DNA from: Stercorarius parasiticus
Lineage: Eukaryota; Chordata; Aves; Charadriiformes; Stercorariidae
Direction: 5' to 3'
Length of the DNA stretch: 64,000 nucleotides
Assembly (NCBI GenBank): GCA_013396915.1
Contig: VWZL01001969.1
Span: 372,001 to 436,000 of the forward strand
Shown here: in pieces, positions 63,914 to 64,000 of the stretch
Layout of the letters: each line of letters starts with the position of its first letter
Numbering within the stretch: position 1 is the first letter of the stretch
The notes under the pieces: generated by a model
What the model was told of the DNA's origin: nothing
Database searches by the model: none
Seen by the model: the letters and a program-made list of their open reading frames with translations, nothing else
Translations under genes and position numbers: made by a program

Positions 63914-64000
63914 ACCTTAGCACCTTCACACAGGAAAACAGACCCATTTTGACCTGCAATGCAGAAATGAGGTTATGAGTTAAAATTCTCCTACACTTTT

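Larger units (their letters stand above)
50851..64000. other. Unique AT-rich noncoding stretch
   Basis: No gene or transposon family recognised apart from the simple repeats listed. Open frames such as 54916-55386 (156 codons) and 61569-61952 (127 codons) have no recognisable domain, and their lengths are within chance for this much DNA. A possible conserved stretch lies at about 63260-63480. Confidence 0.55.

Noticed and set aside
1..64000. A novel multi-gene system (defence, biosynthetic or mobile)
   Set aside because: No gene cluster, long coding frame or structured array exists here. The window fits intron/intergenic DNA of a large vertebrate gene.

Overview
The window looks like vertebrate, almost certainly avian, nuclear DNA. 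It is AT-rich with no dense open reading frames and no operon structure. It carries several degraded CR1 non-LTR retrotransposons of the kind that dominate bird genomes, whose 3' ends have the short ATTCTRTG-type tail. Nearly all open reading frames of 60-155 codons are what chance gives in 64 kb of such DNA, and I do not annotate them as genes.

The one exon I can support is a 74-nt coding exon on the minus strand at 28503-28576. It has a good 3' splice site and an AG|GCAAGT (GC-type) 5' splice site. Its 24 codons contain DSNKYIEHLVTQLEEQ, which I recognise from memory as the N-terminal coiled-coil region of NCKAP5 (NAP5). NCKAP5 is a very large gene with huge introns, so on this reading most or all of the window is intron: about 35 kb upstream of the exon (right side) and about 28 kb downstream (left side).

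Layout. 1-14.4 kb: unique AT-rich sequence, nothing recognised. 14.4-15.24 kb: a CpG-rich island interrupted by a 542-base assembly gap, with a well-contexted ATG at the gap edge on the minus strand; it may be an alternative promoter or first exon. 16.8-17.45 kb: a very old CR1 relic, followed by small relics of palindromic repeats. 17.7-28.5 kb: unique intron-like DNA with possible conserved noncoding stretches. 28.5 kb: the exon. 32.7-37.2 kb: a MITE-like palindromic relic, a GC-rich block and two CR1 copies, one with an internal loss marked by a single N. 40.7-41.5 kb: the best preserved CR1 3' end, in plus orientation. 48.3-48.7 kb: another CR1. 50.2 kb: a compound (TTTTA)n(TTTCA)n microsatellite. 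50.3-64 kb: unique AT-rich DNA with short simple repeats.

I see no multi-gene system, CRISPR array, phage, tRNA/rRNA gene or novel defence-like locus. The points most worth checking are the GC-AG exon, the gapped CpG island, the CR1 copy joined across an N, the TTTTA/TTTCA repeat and two perfect palindromes. All family assignments are from memory; no database search was run.
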